DNA of 64,000 nucleotides from an uncultured Lachnospiraceae bacterium (GTDB lineage Bacteria > Bacillota > Clostridia > Lachnospirales > Lachnospiraceae). Below are positions 1 to 8,275 of this stretch, piece by piece; position 1 is the first letter of the stretch; every line of letters starts with the position of its first letter. The translations under genes and the position numbers were made by a program. The notes beneath the pieces were generated by a model that had not been told where the DNA came from, made no database searches, and saw only the letters and a program-made list of their open reading frames with translations. The stretch covers positions 124,001 through 188,000 of the forward strand of contig UQWA01000001.1 of NCBI GenBank assembly GCA_900544685.1. Reading direction: 5' to 3'.

Positions 1-618
1 CTAAACGAGATCAATCATACCCGAAAAGACCACATCGTCACATTGGAAGATCCGATTGAGTACATTTATAAACCAGATCAGTGTATTATCAATCAGAGAG
101 AGATTGGAAAAGACACAGGGAGCTTTTCAGAGGGACTGCGCGCCAGTCTGCGAGAAGATCCGGATGTGATTCTGATCGGTGAAATGCGTGACCGCGATAC
201 CATTGAGACAGCTATTACAGCGGCGGAAACAGGACATCTGGTATTTGGAACCCTGCATACCGACTGTGCCTCCGATGCGATCGACCGTATGGTACAGGTA
301 TTTCCGGAAGGAATGCAGAACCAGATTCGCCTGCAGTTATCGATGACACTGGTTGCGGTAATTGCCCAGCAGTTACTGCGTAAGAAGACTGGAGGCCGTG
401 TTCTGGCAAGTGAAGTTATGCTGGTGACAGATGCGATCCGCAATATGATACGCTCTGGTAATACGCCGCAGATCGCCAATGCGATCTCCACCAGTTCGGC
501 AATTGGCGGTCAGACCATGGATCAGTGTCTGGCAATGCTGTCAAGATCCAGACAGATTGATAAAGAGCTGGCAATGGAGTATGCAAAAGACAAAGATTTT
601 ATCAGAAAAAATGGATAA
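1..618 (+). CDS. pilT: Type IV pilus retraction ATPase PilT (5' truncated by window edge)
   Basis: Hexameric secretion ATPase that powers pilus retraction from the cytoplasmic face. The reading frame is already open at base 1, so the N-terminal part and the Walker A motif lie outside the window. What remains has the Asp box (EDPIEY), the Walker B region (DPDVILIGEMRD) and the His box (GHLVFGTLHT). The C-terminal motif AIRNMIRSG matches the AIRNLIRE signature that separates PilT from the extension ATPase PilB, so I call PilT rather than PilB. It is the first visible gene of a pilus operon: the next gene (PilC) starts 16 bases after the stop with its own Shine-Dalgarno. The family assignment is secure; retraction activity is inferred from the family. 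Confidence 0.93.
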   Translation, partial: LNEINHTRKDHIVTLEDPIEYIYKPDQCIINQREIGKDTGSFSEGLRASLREDPDVILIGEMRDRDTIETAITAAETGHLVFGTLHTDCASDAIDRMVQVFPEGMQNQIRLQLSMTLVAVIAQQLLRKKTGGRVLASEVMLVTDAIRNMIRSGNTPQIANAISTSSAIGGQTMDQCLAMLSRSRQIDKELAMEYAKDKDFIRKNG

Positions 619-634
619 GGAGCGTGGATAGATT

Positions 635-1849
635 ATGCCAGCTTATAAGTATACAGCCATATCCAGAGATGGTGTAAAAGTATCCGGCATTGTAGAAGGG
701 TTTGACCAGTTTGATGCTGTAGACCGTATCAAGCGGGACTGCGATATTATTCTGAAGATTACGGAGATAAAGGAAAAAAAGCAGGGAATTTTAAATATGG
801 AGATTGGTGGCAATAAGTTGAATGCCAAAGCATTCTCTCTGATGTGTTCCCAGTTTTCTATCATTCTGAAATCAGGTATTCCGATCGGTCGTACAGTACG
901 TCTGATTGGTGAGAAAATGACAGATAAGAAGCTGAAAAGTATTCTGTCGCAGGTTGCAGAAGATGTGGAGGCAGGGCGCAGTATCTCCCAGAGTTTTCAG
1001 GAGCGTGGTGGGAAGCTGATGCCGCCTGTCTTTATCGAGACCATTCATGCCGGAGAAGAATCCGGAAATCTGGCAAAGGCATTTGATACCATGTATCAGC
1101 ATTATGACAAACAGGTAAAAATGCGGGAAAAAGTAAGAAGCGCCATGATTTATCCGGTCTTTGTACTGGCACTGGCTGTCGGAGTGGTGATTGTGCTGAT
1201 GGTAAAAGTAGTACCGACCTTTACCAGTATTTTTGAATCTTATGGATCCGAATTACCTCTGATTACCCAGTCACTGATCTGGATATCGAATTTCTTCCGC
1301 AGTTATATACTGATAATAGCAGCCGTGATAGCGGCTATTGTGATTCTGTTCAAATTGTATGGGAACACAGAAAAAGGAAGAATGAAGCTGGCACAGAAGG
1401 CACTGAAGCTTCCGGTACTGGGAAATGTCTATACATTAAGTGCTGCAAGCGAGTTTGCAGGAACCATGACCACCCTGATCGGGGCAGGACTTCAGATAAC
1501 CAGCGCAGTCAGTATCTCAGCAAGAGTCATTGGCAATTATTATGTCAGCCAGTGCGTAGGAAAGATCACCTCCAGGCTGGAAGAAGGTCGAAGTCTGGGA
1601 GAATGTATGCGGGAGATCGACTGCCTCCCGGATATTCTGGTGGATATGACTGCAGTAGGAGAAGAAACCGGAGAACTGGAACAGACACTGCATACCGTAG
1701 CAGGTTACTATGAATCAGAACTGGATATGGCAGTACAGAATGTCTTGAAAAAACTGGAACCGACCCTGCTTATCTTCATAGCAATCGTAGCAGGATATAT
1801 AGTTCTGGCTGTATATATTGCGATGTTCCAGATGTACAGCGTCATGTGA
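635..1849 (+). CDS. pilC: Type IV pilus inner-membrane platform protein PilC (T2SS F family)
   Basis: Polytopic platform protein that couples the PilB/PilT motors to pilin insertion or removal. The 404-residue protein has the usual family length and two T2SSF repeats, at about residues 70-195 and 270-395. Each repeat contains a characteristic helix with GEESGNL or GEETGEL. Hydrophobic segments occur near residues 165-190, 220-245 and at the extreme C terminus. The start at 635 is preceded by AAGGAGCG at 617-624. It sits between pilT and the prepilin peptidase, as expected for a compact Clostridia pilus operon. No truncation or frameshift was seen. Confidence 0.93.
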   Translation: MPAYKYTAISRDGVKVSGIVEGFDQFDAVDRIKRDCDIILKITEIKEKKQGILNMEIGGNKLNAKAFSLMCSQFSIILKSGIPIGRTVRLIGEKMTDKKLKSILSQVAEDVEAGRSISQSFQERGGKLMPPVFIETIHAGEESGNLAKAFDTMYQHYDKQVKMREKVRSAMIYPVFVLALAVGVVIVLMVKVVPTFTSIFESYGSELPLITQSLIWISNFFRSYILIIAAVIAAIVILFKLYGNTEKGRMKLAQKALKLPVLGNVYTLSAASEFAGTMTTLIGAGLQITSAVSISARVIGNYYVSQCVGKITSRLEEGRSLGECMREIDCLPDILVDMTAVGEETGELEQTLHTVAGYYESELDMAVQNVLKKLEPTLLIFIAIVAGYIVLAVYIAMFQMYSVM

Positions 1850-1889
1850 TATATCAAAAATAGAAGCAAATAAAGAAAGCAGTGGTATT

Positions 1890-2684
1890 ATGTATCTTTC
1901 AATTTATGATAATCTATACATCGGTTTATATTTCACCGTTCTGGCATTTGTCTTCGGTGCGGTATTTGGCTCCTTCCTGAACTGCGCAGCCTGGCGGATT
2001 GCGCACGGAGAGTCCTTTATCCACGGACGGAGTCACTGCCCGGATTGCGGACATGTATTATCTGCGCCGGATCTGGTGCCGATCTTTTCCTGGCTGTTTC
2101 TTGGCGGTAAATGCCGTTACTGCAAGGCGAAGATCAGTGCCAGATATATGCTGACGGAGCTGTTTTTTGGTATAGTCAGTGTCCTGAGTCTGCTCAGATG
2201 GGATCTGTCACCGGTGTATGCCAGAAATATGGTATTTGCATGCTGCCTTTTCTGCCTGTCTCTGGTAGATCTGGAGAGCTTTGAGATCCCCAATGGCTGC
2301 CTGATTCTGGCAGCAGCAGCATGGTTCATAACGCTTCCGTTTGTCGGAATGGAAAAAATGACAGTTCTGGCACATATACTGACTGGAATAGGATATGGTG
2401 CTATTATGCTGGTACTGACGCTGATTTTTGATAAAATACTGGGAAAAGAGACAATGGGCGGAGGAGACATTAAACTGTTTGCGGTGACAGGGCTCTATCT
2501 GGGGGCTGCCGCATCCCTGTTTTCTCTGTTCTTTTCCTGCATACTGGGACTCCTCATGGGAGCGTACCGGAAAAAGAAAGATGAGAGTGCACTGATACCG
2601 TTCGGACCATCCATTGCACTGGCATCCTATTTCATGCTATTATATGGAAATGGTCTGGTGAACTGGTATGTAGGGCTGCTGTGA
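1890..2684 (+). CDS. pilD: Prepilin peptidase / N-methyltransferase (PilD, A24A family)
   Basis: Membrane aspartyl protease that cleaves prepilin leaders before the conserved Phe and methylates the new N terminus. Two CxxC pairs (CPDC near residue 50, CRYC near 74) form the zinc-binding loop of the methylase domain. The two catalytic Asp residues are visible in LVDLE (about 126) and GGGDIK (about 190), the latter being the GxGD motif. Several hydrophobic segments span the rest. An upstream in-frame ATG at 1818 overlaps pilC, but the added 24 residues are not membrane-like. The ATG at 1890 gives the usual N terminus with a first membrane helix, so I choose it. Its substrates should be the three pilins at 6365, 7126 and 11798. 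Confidence 0.92.
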   Translation: MYLSIYDNLYIGLYFTVLAFVFGAVFGSFLNCAAWRIAHGESFIHGRSHCPDCGHVLSAPDLVPIFSWLFLGGKCRYCKAKISARYMLTELFFGIVSVLSLLRWDLSPVYARNMVFACCLFCLSLVDLESFEIPNGCLILAAAAWFITLPFVGMEKMTVLAHILTGIGYGAIMLVLTLIFDKILGKETMGGGDIKLFAVTGLYLGAAASLFSLFFSCILGLLMGAYRKKKDESALIPFGPSIALASYFMLLYGNGLVNWYVGLL

Positions 2685-2719
2685 GGCAGAAGGAAAGTAC
2701 AAATTAGAAGAGGAATATT

Positions 2720-4309
2720 ATGGCAAAGACATGTCTTGGAATTGATATTGGAAAAGAGCAGTTAAAGCTGATTTATATGAAAGGTGAGACCATTCTTAAG
2801 TCTGTAGCAGTGCAGATGCCGGATGGTCTGATGAAGGATGGCCGGATTGTTTCTGTGGAAAGTGCAGGAGAGCTGATTCGAAAAGCAATGAAAGAGAACA
2901 AAATACGATGCAGAGATGCATCGGTGGTTCTCCCATATGGAGTGTGTTACCTTCGTGATGTGAACATGCCCAAGATGACCCATGAGCAGATGATGTATAA
3001 TCTGCCCTATGAATTCAGAGATTATATCAGTGATGAACTGAAAAATTATGCGTTTGATTATATACAGTACGACAAACAGGAAGAAATGCTGGCAGTGGCA
3101 GTCCCACTGAATATTTTGGAAGATCTGCGGCTTGCTACACGAAAAGCGGGATTGCGGCTGCGGATGGCGGCACCGGAGGTTTCTGCATGTGAAACACTTC
3201 TGTACAGAAAACTAAAAGAAAATCCGGAAACAGATAAGGAACGGGAATATGGAATCCTGGATCTGGGAAGTAATTCCAGCCGTCTGATGATCTTCAGAGG
3301 ATACCGTCACCGTGCGACCCGTGTGATCGAGCAGGGAATGGACAGAGTAGAGGAGCTTCTGGCAGATCAGTATCACATTGATATCCATCTCGCACATACC
3401 TGGCTGATGAACAATCATGAAGACTGTGTACATAATGAAGTATGCCAGGATGCATTTACCGGGATCAGTGTAGAGATTATGCGTGCGCTGAATTTTTATC
3501 AGTTCAGTAATCCAGACAGTAAACTGGAAGATATCTGGGTATGTGGAGCCGGTGCACCGACAGAATCTATGAAAGAAAAACTGAAAGAGAATCTTCAGGT
3601 ACAGATTCATGATGCGGCAGAGCTGTTGGAAGGCATGTTTGGAAAACAGTGTACCGAAGAAGGATCACTGTGTCTTCAGGCAGCAGGGATTGCATTGAAT
3701 CAGAATATTACCACTAAGGACAAAGTCATTAATCTGGCAGAGGCGGGAGTGGAGAAGAAGCACTACGCTCTGGCAGTGCCGGGGATAGCTGTCATTGTGA
3801 TCGGTGCAACGGCACTTGCAAAATTTGGTGTGGCAGACCGACTTATTGAAGTCAACCGACAGCAGAATATGGTAAACAGTCTCCAGCAGCAGGTGGATGC
3901 TGCCAATGCCTACATAGAGAGCATCGGAGATCTGCAGGATACCTATGCGCATTACAGTTATCAGGGATTTACCATGGATGAGCTAAGTTATATGAACCGT
4001 CCAGATGTGATGCAGCTTCTTCAGGATATTATTTTCCCGAAGGTGACAGTAGGAAGCTGGTCTCTGGATGGCAGTCAGCTTACCCTTCCGGTGACAGGAG
4101 CAACACTGGAGGATATCAATAAGCTGGCACAGGAATTGAATGCACAGGATCTGGTAGATTATTGTACCGTGACTACCGCAGCCACAGATAATGTGGAAGG
4201 ACAGGCAGAAGCGGTAACCGGTCAGATTACCATCTATCTGAAGACGATTCTGCCGGATGATCTGCAGCTGATAGTAGGAGGTACCACAAATGAAAATAAT
4301 GAGCCGTGA
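2720..4309 (+). CDS. Fused PilM-PilN pilus assembly protein
   Basis: The N-terminal ~330 residues are a PilM-type actin-like ATPase (GIDIGKEQLK at residues 7-16, a second phosphate-binding segment ILDLGSNSSR near 178). Residues from about 337 resemble PilN: an INLAEAG stretch recalling the INLLP peptide with which PilN normally docks on PilM, then one transmembrane helix (about 347-366), a coiled coil (VNSLQQQVDAANAY) and a C-terminal alpha-beta domain. In most bacteria these are two proteins; here the 529-residue product appears to be a covalent fusion, which would fix stoichiometry. The Shine-Dalgarno AGAAGAGGA precedes the ATG at 2720. The downstream pilO-like gene overlaps by 20 bases, implying translational coupling. 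Confidence 0.85.
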   Translation: MAKTCLGIDIGKEQLKLIYMKGETILKSVAVQMPDGLMKDGRIVSVESAGELIRKAMKENKIRCRDASVVLPYGVCYLRDVNMPKMTHEQMMYNLPYEFRDYISDELKNYAFDYIQYDKQEEMLAVAVPLNILEDLRLATRKAGLRLRMAAPEVSACETLLYRKLKENPETDKEREYGILDLGSNSSRLMIFRGYRHRATRVIEQGMDRVEELLADQYHIDIHLAHTWLMNNHEDCVHNEVCQDAFTGISVEIMRALNFYQFSNPDSKLEDIWVCGAGAPTESMKEKLKENLQVQIHDAAELLEGMFGKQCTEEGSLCLQAAGIALNQNITTKDKVINLAEAGVEKKHYALAVPGIAVIVIGATALAKFGVADRLIEVNRQQNMVNSLQQQVDAANAYIESIGDLQDTYAHYSYQGFTMDELSYMNRPDVMQLLQDIIFPKVTVGSWSLDGSQLTLPVTGATLEDINKLAQELNAQDLVDYCTVTTAATDNVEGQAEAVTGQITIYLKTILPDDLQLIVGGTTNENNEP

Positions 4310-4907
4310 TTTTACACTGAAAGAGAAAATATTACTGCTGGTACTGACGGTTATTCTGCTGGGGGCAGTGTATTATCTGGCGGTAGACCAGCCAGTAAGA
4401 AGTGCCATTCGTACAGCAGTCAGCGAGCAGGAAAATCTGAACACAGAACTATTGATATTGCAGAAGAAAGCGGCATCCCTTTCCAGAATGCAGAATGAGC
4501 TGGATACCATTCAGAACAATGGATCTTATGGAGAAATGGGAAGCTACAACAATGTCAAGGCAGAGCTGGAAGAACTGAATCAGGTGCTGCAGGAAGCGGA
4601 TACTTATGATATCAGTTTCAGTGATGTGACGAGAGAAGGAGATCTGATTCGCAGAACCTTTAGTTTGACATTCTCAGCAGCAGATTATACTAAGGCAGAA
4701 GAACTGATCAGCAAGCTCTGCAAAGGGCAGTGGAGATGTCTGGTAAGCGGCATCAATTTTGTATCTCAGGATGGTGATTTCGCCCAGGGCGGTGTGAATG
4801 TAGGTCTGGCTGCTACTTTTTATGAGACAATGACAGGCGGAACACCGGACAGCGGTCTTCCGGCAGATACATCAGCAACAACATCAACGGACGTGACAAC
4901 AGAGTAG
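4290..4907 (+). CDS. pilO: PilO-like pilus alignment protein
   Basis: Single-pass membrane protein of 205 residues with a short cytoplasmic N terminus, one helix (residues 12-30), a coiled coil (about 38-75) and a ferredoxin-like extracytoplasmic domain, the layout of PilO. It would pair with the PilN half of the upstream fusion protein to form the alignment subcomplex. The C terminus is Thr/Ser/Asp-rich and low complexity. The start at 4290 is supported by TAGGAGGT just upstream, inside the end of pilMN. Sequence identity to PilO is weak, as is normal for this family, so the call rests on architecture and neighbours. Confidence 0.75.
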   Translation: MKIMSRDFTLKEKILLLVLTVILLGAVYYLAVDQPVRSAIRTAVSEQENLNTELLILQKKAASLSRMQNELDTIQNNGSYGEMGSYNNVKAELEELNQVLQEADTYDISFSDVTREGDLIRRTFSLTFSAADYTKAEELISKLCKGQWRCLVSGINFVSQDGDFAQGGVNVGLAATFYETMTGGTPDSGLPADTSATTSTDVTTE

Positions 4908-4954
4908 AGGCACCATGCAGAAACACGATGGAAGAAAATGGGGAGGAAAGAGAC

Positions 4955-5668
4955 ATGCTGCGTGCAGCAATTGTGGAAAAGTCCAGAGAGCGTCGGGAGT
5001 ATATACACGCAGGACTGGAAGGTCTGAATATGGAGATTCAGGTAAGTGAATTCAGCAATGAATATGATTTTCTGGAGAATCTGGATGAGGATGCTTCTTC
5101 CTTTGATATATTACTGGTGAATACTACCATCCGTCATGAGGGAGATGGGGTACTGTTGGCGTCGAATATACGGGTGAGAAACCGAAAAGTTATGATCTGT
5201 TTTATCACAGATTCCAGAAAATATTATCCGGAAGCTTTTTCGGTATTTGCCACAGGTTATCTGCTATATCCGATCGACATCAGTGAACTGCATAACTGTA
5301 TCAGTTTCTTTTATCAGAAGACAAGCAAAGAGCGCCGCGCGTCCGTTATGATCAAAGAAGCCGGAGGCAGTTATCGCCGTATATATTGCCGGAACATTCT
5401 CTATGCAGAAAGTGTTAACCGTAAGGTGCGGTTTCATCTGGAGAATGGCGAGATGATAGAAAGTTATGCAAAATTAGATGAACTGGAAGACATGTTATCC
5501 ACGAAGCTTTTTTTCCGTTGTCATCAGAGTTATATTATCAATCTGTATTTTGTGGAAAAGATGGAGACAGCCCGATTCCTGATACAGTCCGCGGAAATCC
5601 CAATTTCCAGAAAATATCAGCGGGAAGCCAGGGAAGTATACTATGACTATATGTTTGAAAAAATGTAG
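4955..5668 (+). CDS. LytTR-family regulator with degenerate receiver domain
   Basis: Transcription factor with an N-terminal CheY-like domain (about residues 1-115) and a C-terminal LytTR DNA-binding domain (about 130-235). The receiver lacks key residues: the acidic pair after strand 1 is reduced to VEKS, the phospho-acceptor Asp position reads LLVNTT (Asn), and the usual Lys before Pro is Tyr (YLLYPID). It therefore probably cannot be phosphorylated conventionally. The ATG at 4955 is preceded at good spacing by GGGAGGAAAG; an earlier in-frame ATG at 4928 lacks this. It lies inside the pilus operon, immediately upstream of 21-bp-spaced direct repeats that fit LytTR operators. Likely role, inferred: control of pilin expression. 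Confidence 0.85.
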   Translation: MLRAAIVEKSRERREYIHAGLEGLNMEIQVSEFSNEYDFLENLDEDASSFDILLVNTTIRHEGDGVLLASNIRVRNRKVMICFITDSRKYYPEAFSVFATGYLLYPIDISELHNCISFFYQKTSKERRASVMIKEAGGSYRRIYCRNILYAESVNRKVRFHLENGEMIESYAKLDELEDMLSTKLFFRCHQSYIINLYFVEKMETARFLIQSAEIPISRKYQREAREVYYDYMFEKM

Positions 5669-5700
5669 CAGGCGTAATGGCTGGGAAAGCTGCCGGATGT

Positions 5701-5732
5701 CAGAAATGACAAAAAGTCGTCCAGAAATGACA
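5701..5732. promoter_or_regulatory. Candidate LytTR operator: two 11-bp direct repeats, 21-bp period
   Basis: CAGAAATGACA occurs at 5701-5711 and again exactly at 5722-5732, a 21-bp period equal to two helical turns. LytTR proteins (AgrA, VirR, ComE types) bind paired direct repeats with this spacing. The site lies just after the LytTR gene and about 47 bp upstream of the -35 of the next promoter. Binding is inferred from geometry and context. Confidence 0.55.
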
Positions 5733-5778
5733 TCCTTCGTCTAAATCGTGCAAAATTAAGTACAAAATCAACATTTCG

Positions 5779-5807
5779 TGTACAAATACCAAGCAGAGTG
5801 ATATACT
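5779..5807 (+). promoter_or_regulatory. Promoter for the GHKL-like gene and pilin
   Basis: TGTACA (5779-5784), a 17-bp spacer and TATACT (5802-5807). The -35 is weak, as is usual at activator-dependent promoters. It is embedded in a second short repeat, GTACAAA at 5760-5766 and 5780-5786, and lies downstream of the CAGAAATGACA repeats. Confidence 0.5.
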
Positions 5808-5838
5808 TTATCCATCTTAAGAGAAAGGAGCAAAACGG

Positions 5839-6306
5839 ATGGCGGTAATACAAAGACGGGATGCCATTGATGGGATGAATCAGGATCAGAGACATAACAG
5901 ATGCTTTTACACATCATATTCTGAGATGAATGAAGTATTGAACAGATTTGCTTCAGAAGCAGAGTTGGATAACATCTGGATGTCTGCAGAGGTTCAGGAT
6001 CTGAAAGAAAATCGGTTGGGAAATCGGCTTTGTGAGATTGTCAGTTTAGCTCTCGATACAGCAAGAAGGAACTGTATAGAGACTACTCCCCCAAGAGGTA
6101 GATATATCAAAATCCGCAGCAGGGAGATGCAGCAGCAGATGTTGATCAAGATTCAGTTTTCCTGTGACGACCGAATTATTCGGAAGTTTGACAAGGGAAT
6201 CGTCAGGATGAGAGAACTTGTGGAGTCGTCAGGTGGATATCTGAAGATCCAGTTGATAGAAGACGCAGGGAACATCAGAATTGCAATCCCAGATGATATA
6301 AAATAA
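5839..6306 (+). CDS. Isolated GHKL-like ATPase lobe (degenerate kinase remnant)
   Basis: 155-residue soluble protein. Residues 60-155 resemble the C-terminal half of agr-type GHKL sensor kinases: an N-box-like helix (LGNRLCEIVSLALDTARRN) followed by YIKIRS and a terminal GGYLKIQ...IRIAIPDD strand pair. There is no membrane sensor, no DHp His region, and the glycine-rich G2 box expected before RELVESSGG is replaced by FDKGIVRMR. It is thus unlikely to be an active kinase; it may bind the LytTR regulator upstream or be a decayed partner. GAGAAAGGAG lies close to the start at 5839. It is followed by the first pilin. Confidence 0.55.
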   Translation: MAVIQRRDAIDGMNQDQRHNRCFYTSYSEMNEVLNRFASEAELDNIWMSAEVQDLKENRLGNRLCEIVSLALDTARRNCIETTPPRGRYIKIRSREMQQQMLIKIQFSCDDRIIRKFDKGIVRMRELVESSGGYLKIQLIEDAGNIRIAIPDDIK

Positions 6307-6364
6307 CCGGAAGCTTCATTACTCAAGAAAGTAAAAGAGAAAAATAAAAACAGGAGGCAAACAA

Positions 6365-6778
6365 ATGTTCAACAAAGCATTCAAAAAAGCAAAAGAAAAT
6401 AAGAAAGGTTTCACACTTGCTGAGTTACTGATCGTAGTAGCAATCATCGCAGTACTGGTAGCAATCTCTATTCCGATCTTTAATAGCCAGTTGGAGAAAT
6501 CAAGAGATGCAGTATCTATTTCAAACATTCGTGCAGCATATGCAGAAGCTTCTGCACAGTATCTTACAGGTGATAATGGTGTGGCTGGTGAGGTTACAAT
6601 TTCAGGGGTTCAGTTGAAAGGTGTACAGAGTGGTTGGAGTGATATGGATAGTGAATTATCATTTACTCATGCTACTATGACAGCAGACCTTGGTGGAAAA
6701 AAAGGTACATATGACTTAACATTTAGTTTTGGCGCAGATGGTACATGTACTTTATCTAAATTAGAAAAGAAAGCGTAG
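6365..6778 (+). CDS. Type IV pilin, short (major pilin candidate)
   Basis: Prepilin with a 15-residue basic leader ending KKG, cleavage before Phe (G/FTLAELLIVV), Glu at mature position 5, and the hydrophobic N-terminal helix. The mature protein is about 120 residues and has a small C-terminal beta domain without added modules, so it is the best candidate for the main shaft subunit. The ATG at 6365 has a strong Shine-Dalgarno, CAGGAGGCAAAC. A terminator hairpin follows at 6885. Its N-terminal ~45 residues are nearly identical to those of the pilins at 7126 and 11798, showing paralogy. Function from family and the PilD/PilC/PilT context. Confidence 0.92.
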   Translation: MFNKAFKKAKENKKGFTLAELLIVVAIIAVLVAISIPIFNSQLEKSRDAVSISNIRAAYAEASAQYLTGDNGVAGEVTISGVQLKGVQSGWSDMDSELSFTHATMTADLGGKKGTYDLTFSFGADGTCTLSKLEKKA

Positions 6779-6884
6779 AACTTTGAAAGACTAGGTGTCA
6801 GGCACCAGAAAAATATGTAAAGTTTCGAGAAAAATCTATAAAGAATTTCGAAAAATCTAAGATAAACAGTAATAAACAAAACAG

Positions 6885-6927
6885 AAAAGTCCAGAATCCT
6901 TAGTATATCTCAGGAAGCTGGACTTTT
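6885..6927 (+). terminator. Rho-independent terminator after first pilin
   Basis: Arms AAAAGTCCAG (6885-6894) and CTGGACTTTT (6918-6927) are perfectly complementary and end in a T-run. The same 10-bp arms are used again after the second pilin at 8143-8180. Confidence 0.8.
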
Positions 6928-6936
6928 CCAATCAAA

Positions 6937-6980
6937 CCATTGGGGACGGAGTTTTCTGTTTTTTACCATGTCCCCGTTGG
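6937..6980. repeat. REP-like stem-loop with dispersed 17-bp motif
   Basis: CCATTGGGGACGGAGTT at 6937-6953 recurs exactly at 58073-58089. Here the first 11 bases can pair with GTCCCCGTTGG at 6970-6980 (9 of 11 positions), forming a stem-loop. No coding potential. It resembles the short GGGGACGG-type intergenic palindromes common in Firmicutes; no associated transposase is in the window. Confidence 0.5.
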
Positions 6981-7125
6981 CGCGCTTGGCAAGTGCAGTG
7001 GAGATTTTTCACTAGTGGAGCATAAGCAGGATATGAAGTGCTGAGATATAGCTGTTCAGAATCCATTGTCCCGCAAGTGTACGAAGCGGTTACACGGAGA
7101 CTTTTACGACAGAAGAGGTGTAGAT

Positions 7126-8091
7126 ATGTTTGGAAAACAAAGAAGAAAAGTGAATAGACAGCATCAGGGTTTCACTCTTGCGGAACTCCTGATCGTAGTA
7201 GCCATCATTGCTGTACTGGTAGCTATATCCATTCCGATATTTACCACTCAGTTAGAAAAGAGCCGTGAAGCAACGGATCTGGCAAATGTACGTTCCGCTT
7301 ATGCAGAAGTGATGATGGCAGCAATCACAGGAGATACCAATGCAATCTATACAGTAGATAGTAGCACAATCTTTCAGTCTGATGATACTTACCAGATTAT
7401 TGTACAGCCATTAAAGCAGAAAAAAGATGGGTGGCAGATGGATACAACGAATCTTAACATTGGTGGGGTAATGGCTTCTGATTCAGTTCATTGGCATGGT
7501 ATACCAAAGGCGGGCGGATCATGCACAATAAGGTTTACAAATGAAGAAGTACATATTTATTGGAGCGGGGATGGATCAGATGATACATCAAATAATCAGC
7601 CAACAGATACACCAAATGGTACGCCAGACAATAATCCAACAGATAAACCGGATAATTCAAATTCATCAGGGAATGGTGAAAATACTGGAACAGTCAATGG
7701 AACAGATATTTCTATAAAGAATACAGTACCATTTGTGGTAGACAAGAATGGGGTGACACTTACGGCTGGAACGGTGTATAGTTATCTTGGAAATTATTAT
7801 GTATGTATAGCGGATACATCAGCTGGAGCCAATTGGGACAGTTATGAAAGTGTAATACCAAATGAAAATAAATGGCCATATGTTCAGTTGGTAAGTAATC
7901 CTACGGTATTAACAAAAGATCAACTTGACTATACAGATGATACAGTGGGACATTTCAATGGTATAAAACAAGGAAGCTTATACAAGTCATCTGACGGAAC
8001 GCTATATATCATGAAATGTGATTATGATAATGGAAATTGGTGCAAATCACCAGAAGCAGAACTTGGAAATTGGCAAAAAATAACACAATAA
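7126..8091 (+). CDS. Type IV pilin with C-terminal carbohydrate-binding-like modules
   Basis: 321-residue prepilin. The leader ends QHQG, then FTLAELLIVV with Glu5. A pilin body (to about residue 145) is followed by a Thr/Asn/Pro/Gly-rich linker (about 150-200) and a C-terminal region with two similar units: GTVYSYLGNYYVC near residue 235 and GSLYKSSDGTLYIMKC near 285, each followed by a Trp-containing tail (NKWPYVQL, GNWQKI). The G-x2-Y...G-x-YY pattern plus terminal Trp recalls small chitin/carbohydrate-binding modules (CBM5/12-like); this is an inference. I place the start at ATG 7126 after AGAAGAGGTG; an in-frame TTG at 7066 is less likely. Probably a minor, tip-located adhesive pilin. 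Confidence 0.85.
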   Translation: MFGKQRRKVNRQHQGFTLAELLIVVAIIAVLVAISIPIFTTQLEKSREATDLANVRSAYAEVMMAAITGDTNAIYTVDSSTIFQSDDTYQIIVQPLKQKKDGWQMDTTNLNIGGVMASDSVHWHGIPKAGGSCTIRFTNEEVHIYWSGDGSDDTSNNQPTDTPNGTPDNNPTDKPDNSNSSGNGENTGTVNGTDISIKNTVPFVVDKNGVTLTAGTVYSYLGNYYVCIADTSAGANWDSYESVIPNENKWPYVQLVSNPTVLTKDQLDYTDDTVGHFNGIKQGSLYKSSDGTLYIMKCDYDNGNWCKSPEAELGNWQKITQ

Positions 8092-8142
8092 AAGAAAATA
8101 GGATATTTTATAACAGAAGTATTTAAAGCAGAGAGAGAAAAC

Positions 8143-8180
8143 AAAAGTCCAGAATCCATTAAGTTGGAAACTGGACTTTT
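8143..8180. terminator. Bidirectional terminator after second pilin
   Basis: AAAAGTCCAG (8143-8152) and CTGGACTTTT (8171-8180) form a perfect 10-bp stem with T-runs on both strands. It separates the pilin from the convergent Rpn-type gene. Its arms and the following AATCC are the same as in the terminator at 6885. Confidence 0.8.
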
Positions 8181-8275
8181 AAAGTTATATAAGTATCATT
8201 CCTACGTCTCATATAATTCAGAAATTGTCGAAGATCTTCTGGAATATTGCGCTACTTTGATATAGACGCTTCATT

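Larger units (their letters stand above)
6779..7125. other. Gene-free interval between pilins
   Basis: Holds a GGTGTCAGGCACC motif (6794-6806), the terminator at 6885-6927, a REP-like stem-loop at 6937-6980 and the leader of the second pilin. I looked for a c-di-GMP riboswitch upstream of the pilin and saw no recognisable class I or class II core. Confidence 0.6.

Noticed and set aside
6990..7125. Possible c-di-GMP riboswitch ahead of a pilin gene
   Set aside because: Clostridial pilin genes can carry such switches, but neither class I nor class II conserved core bases are present.
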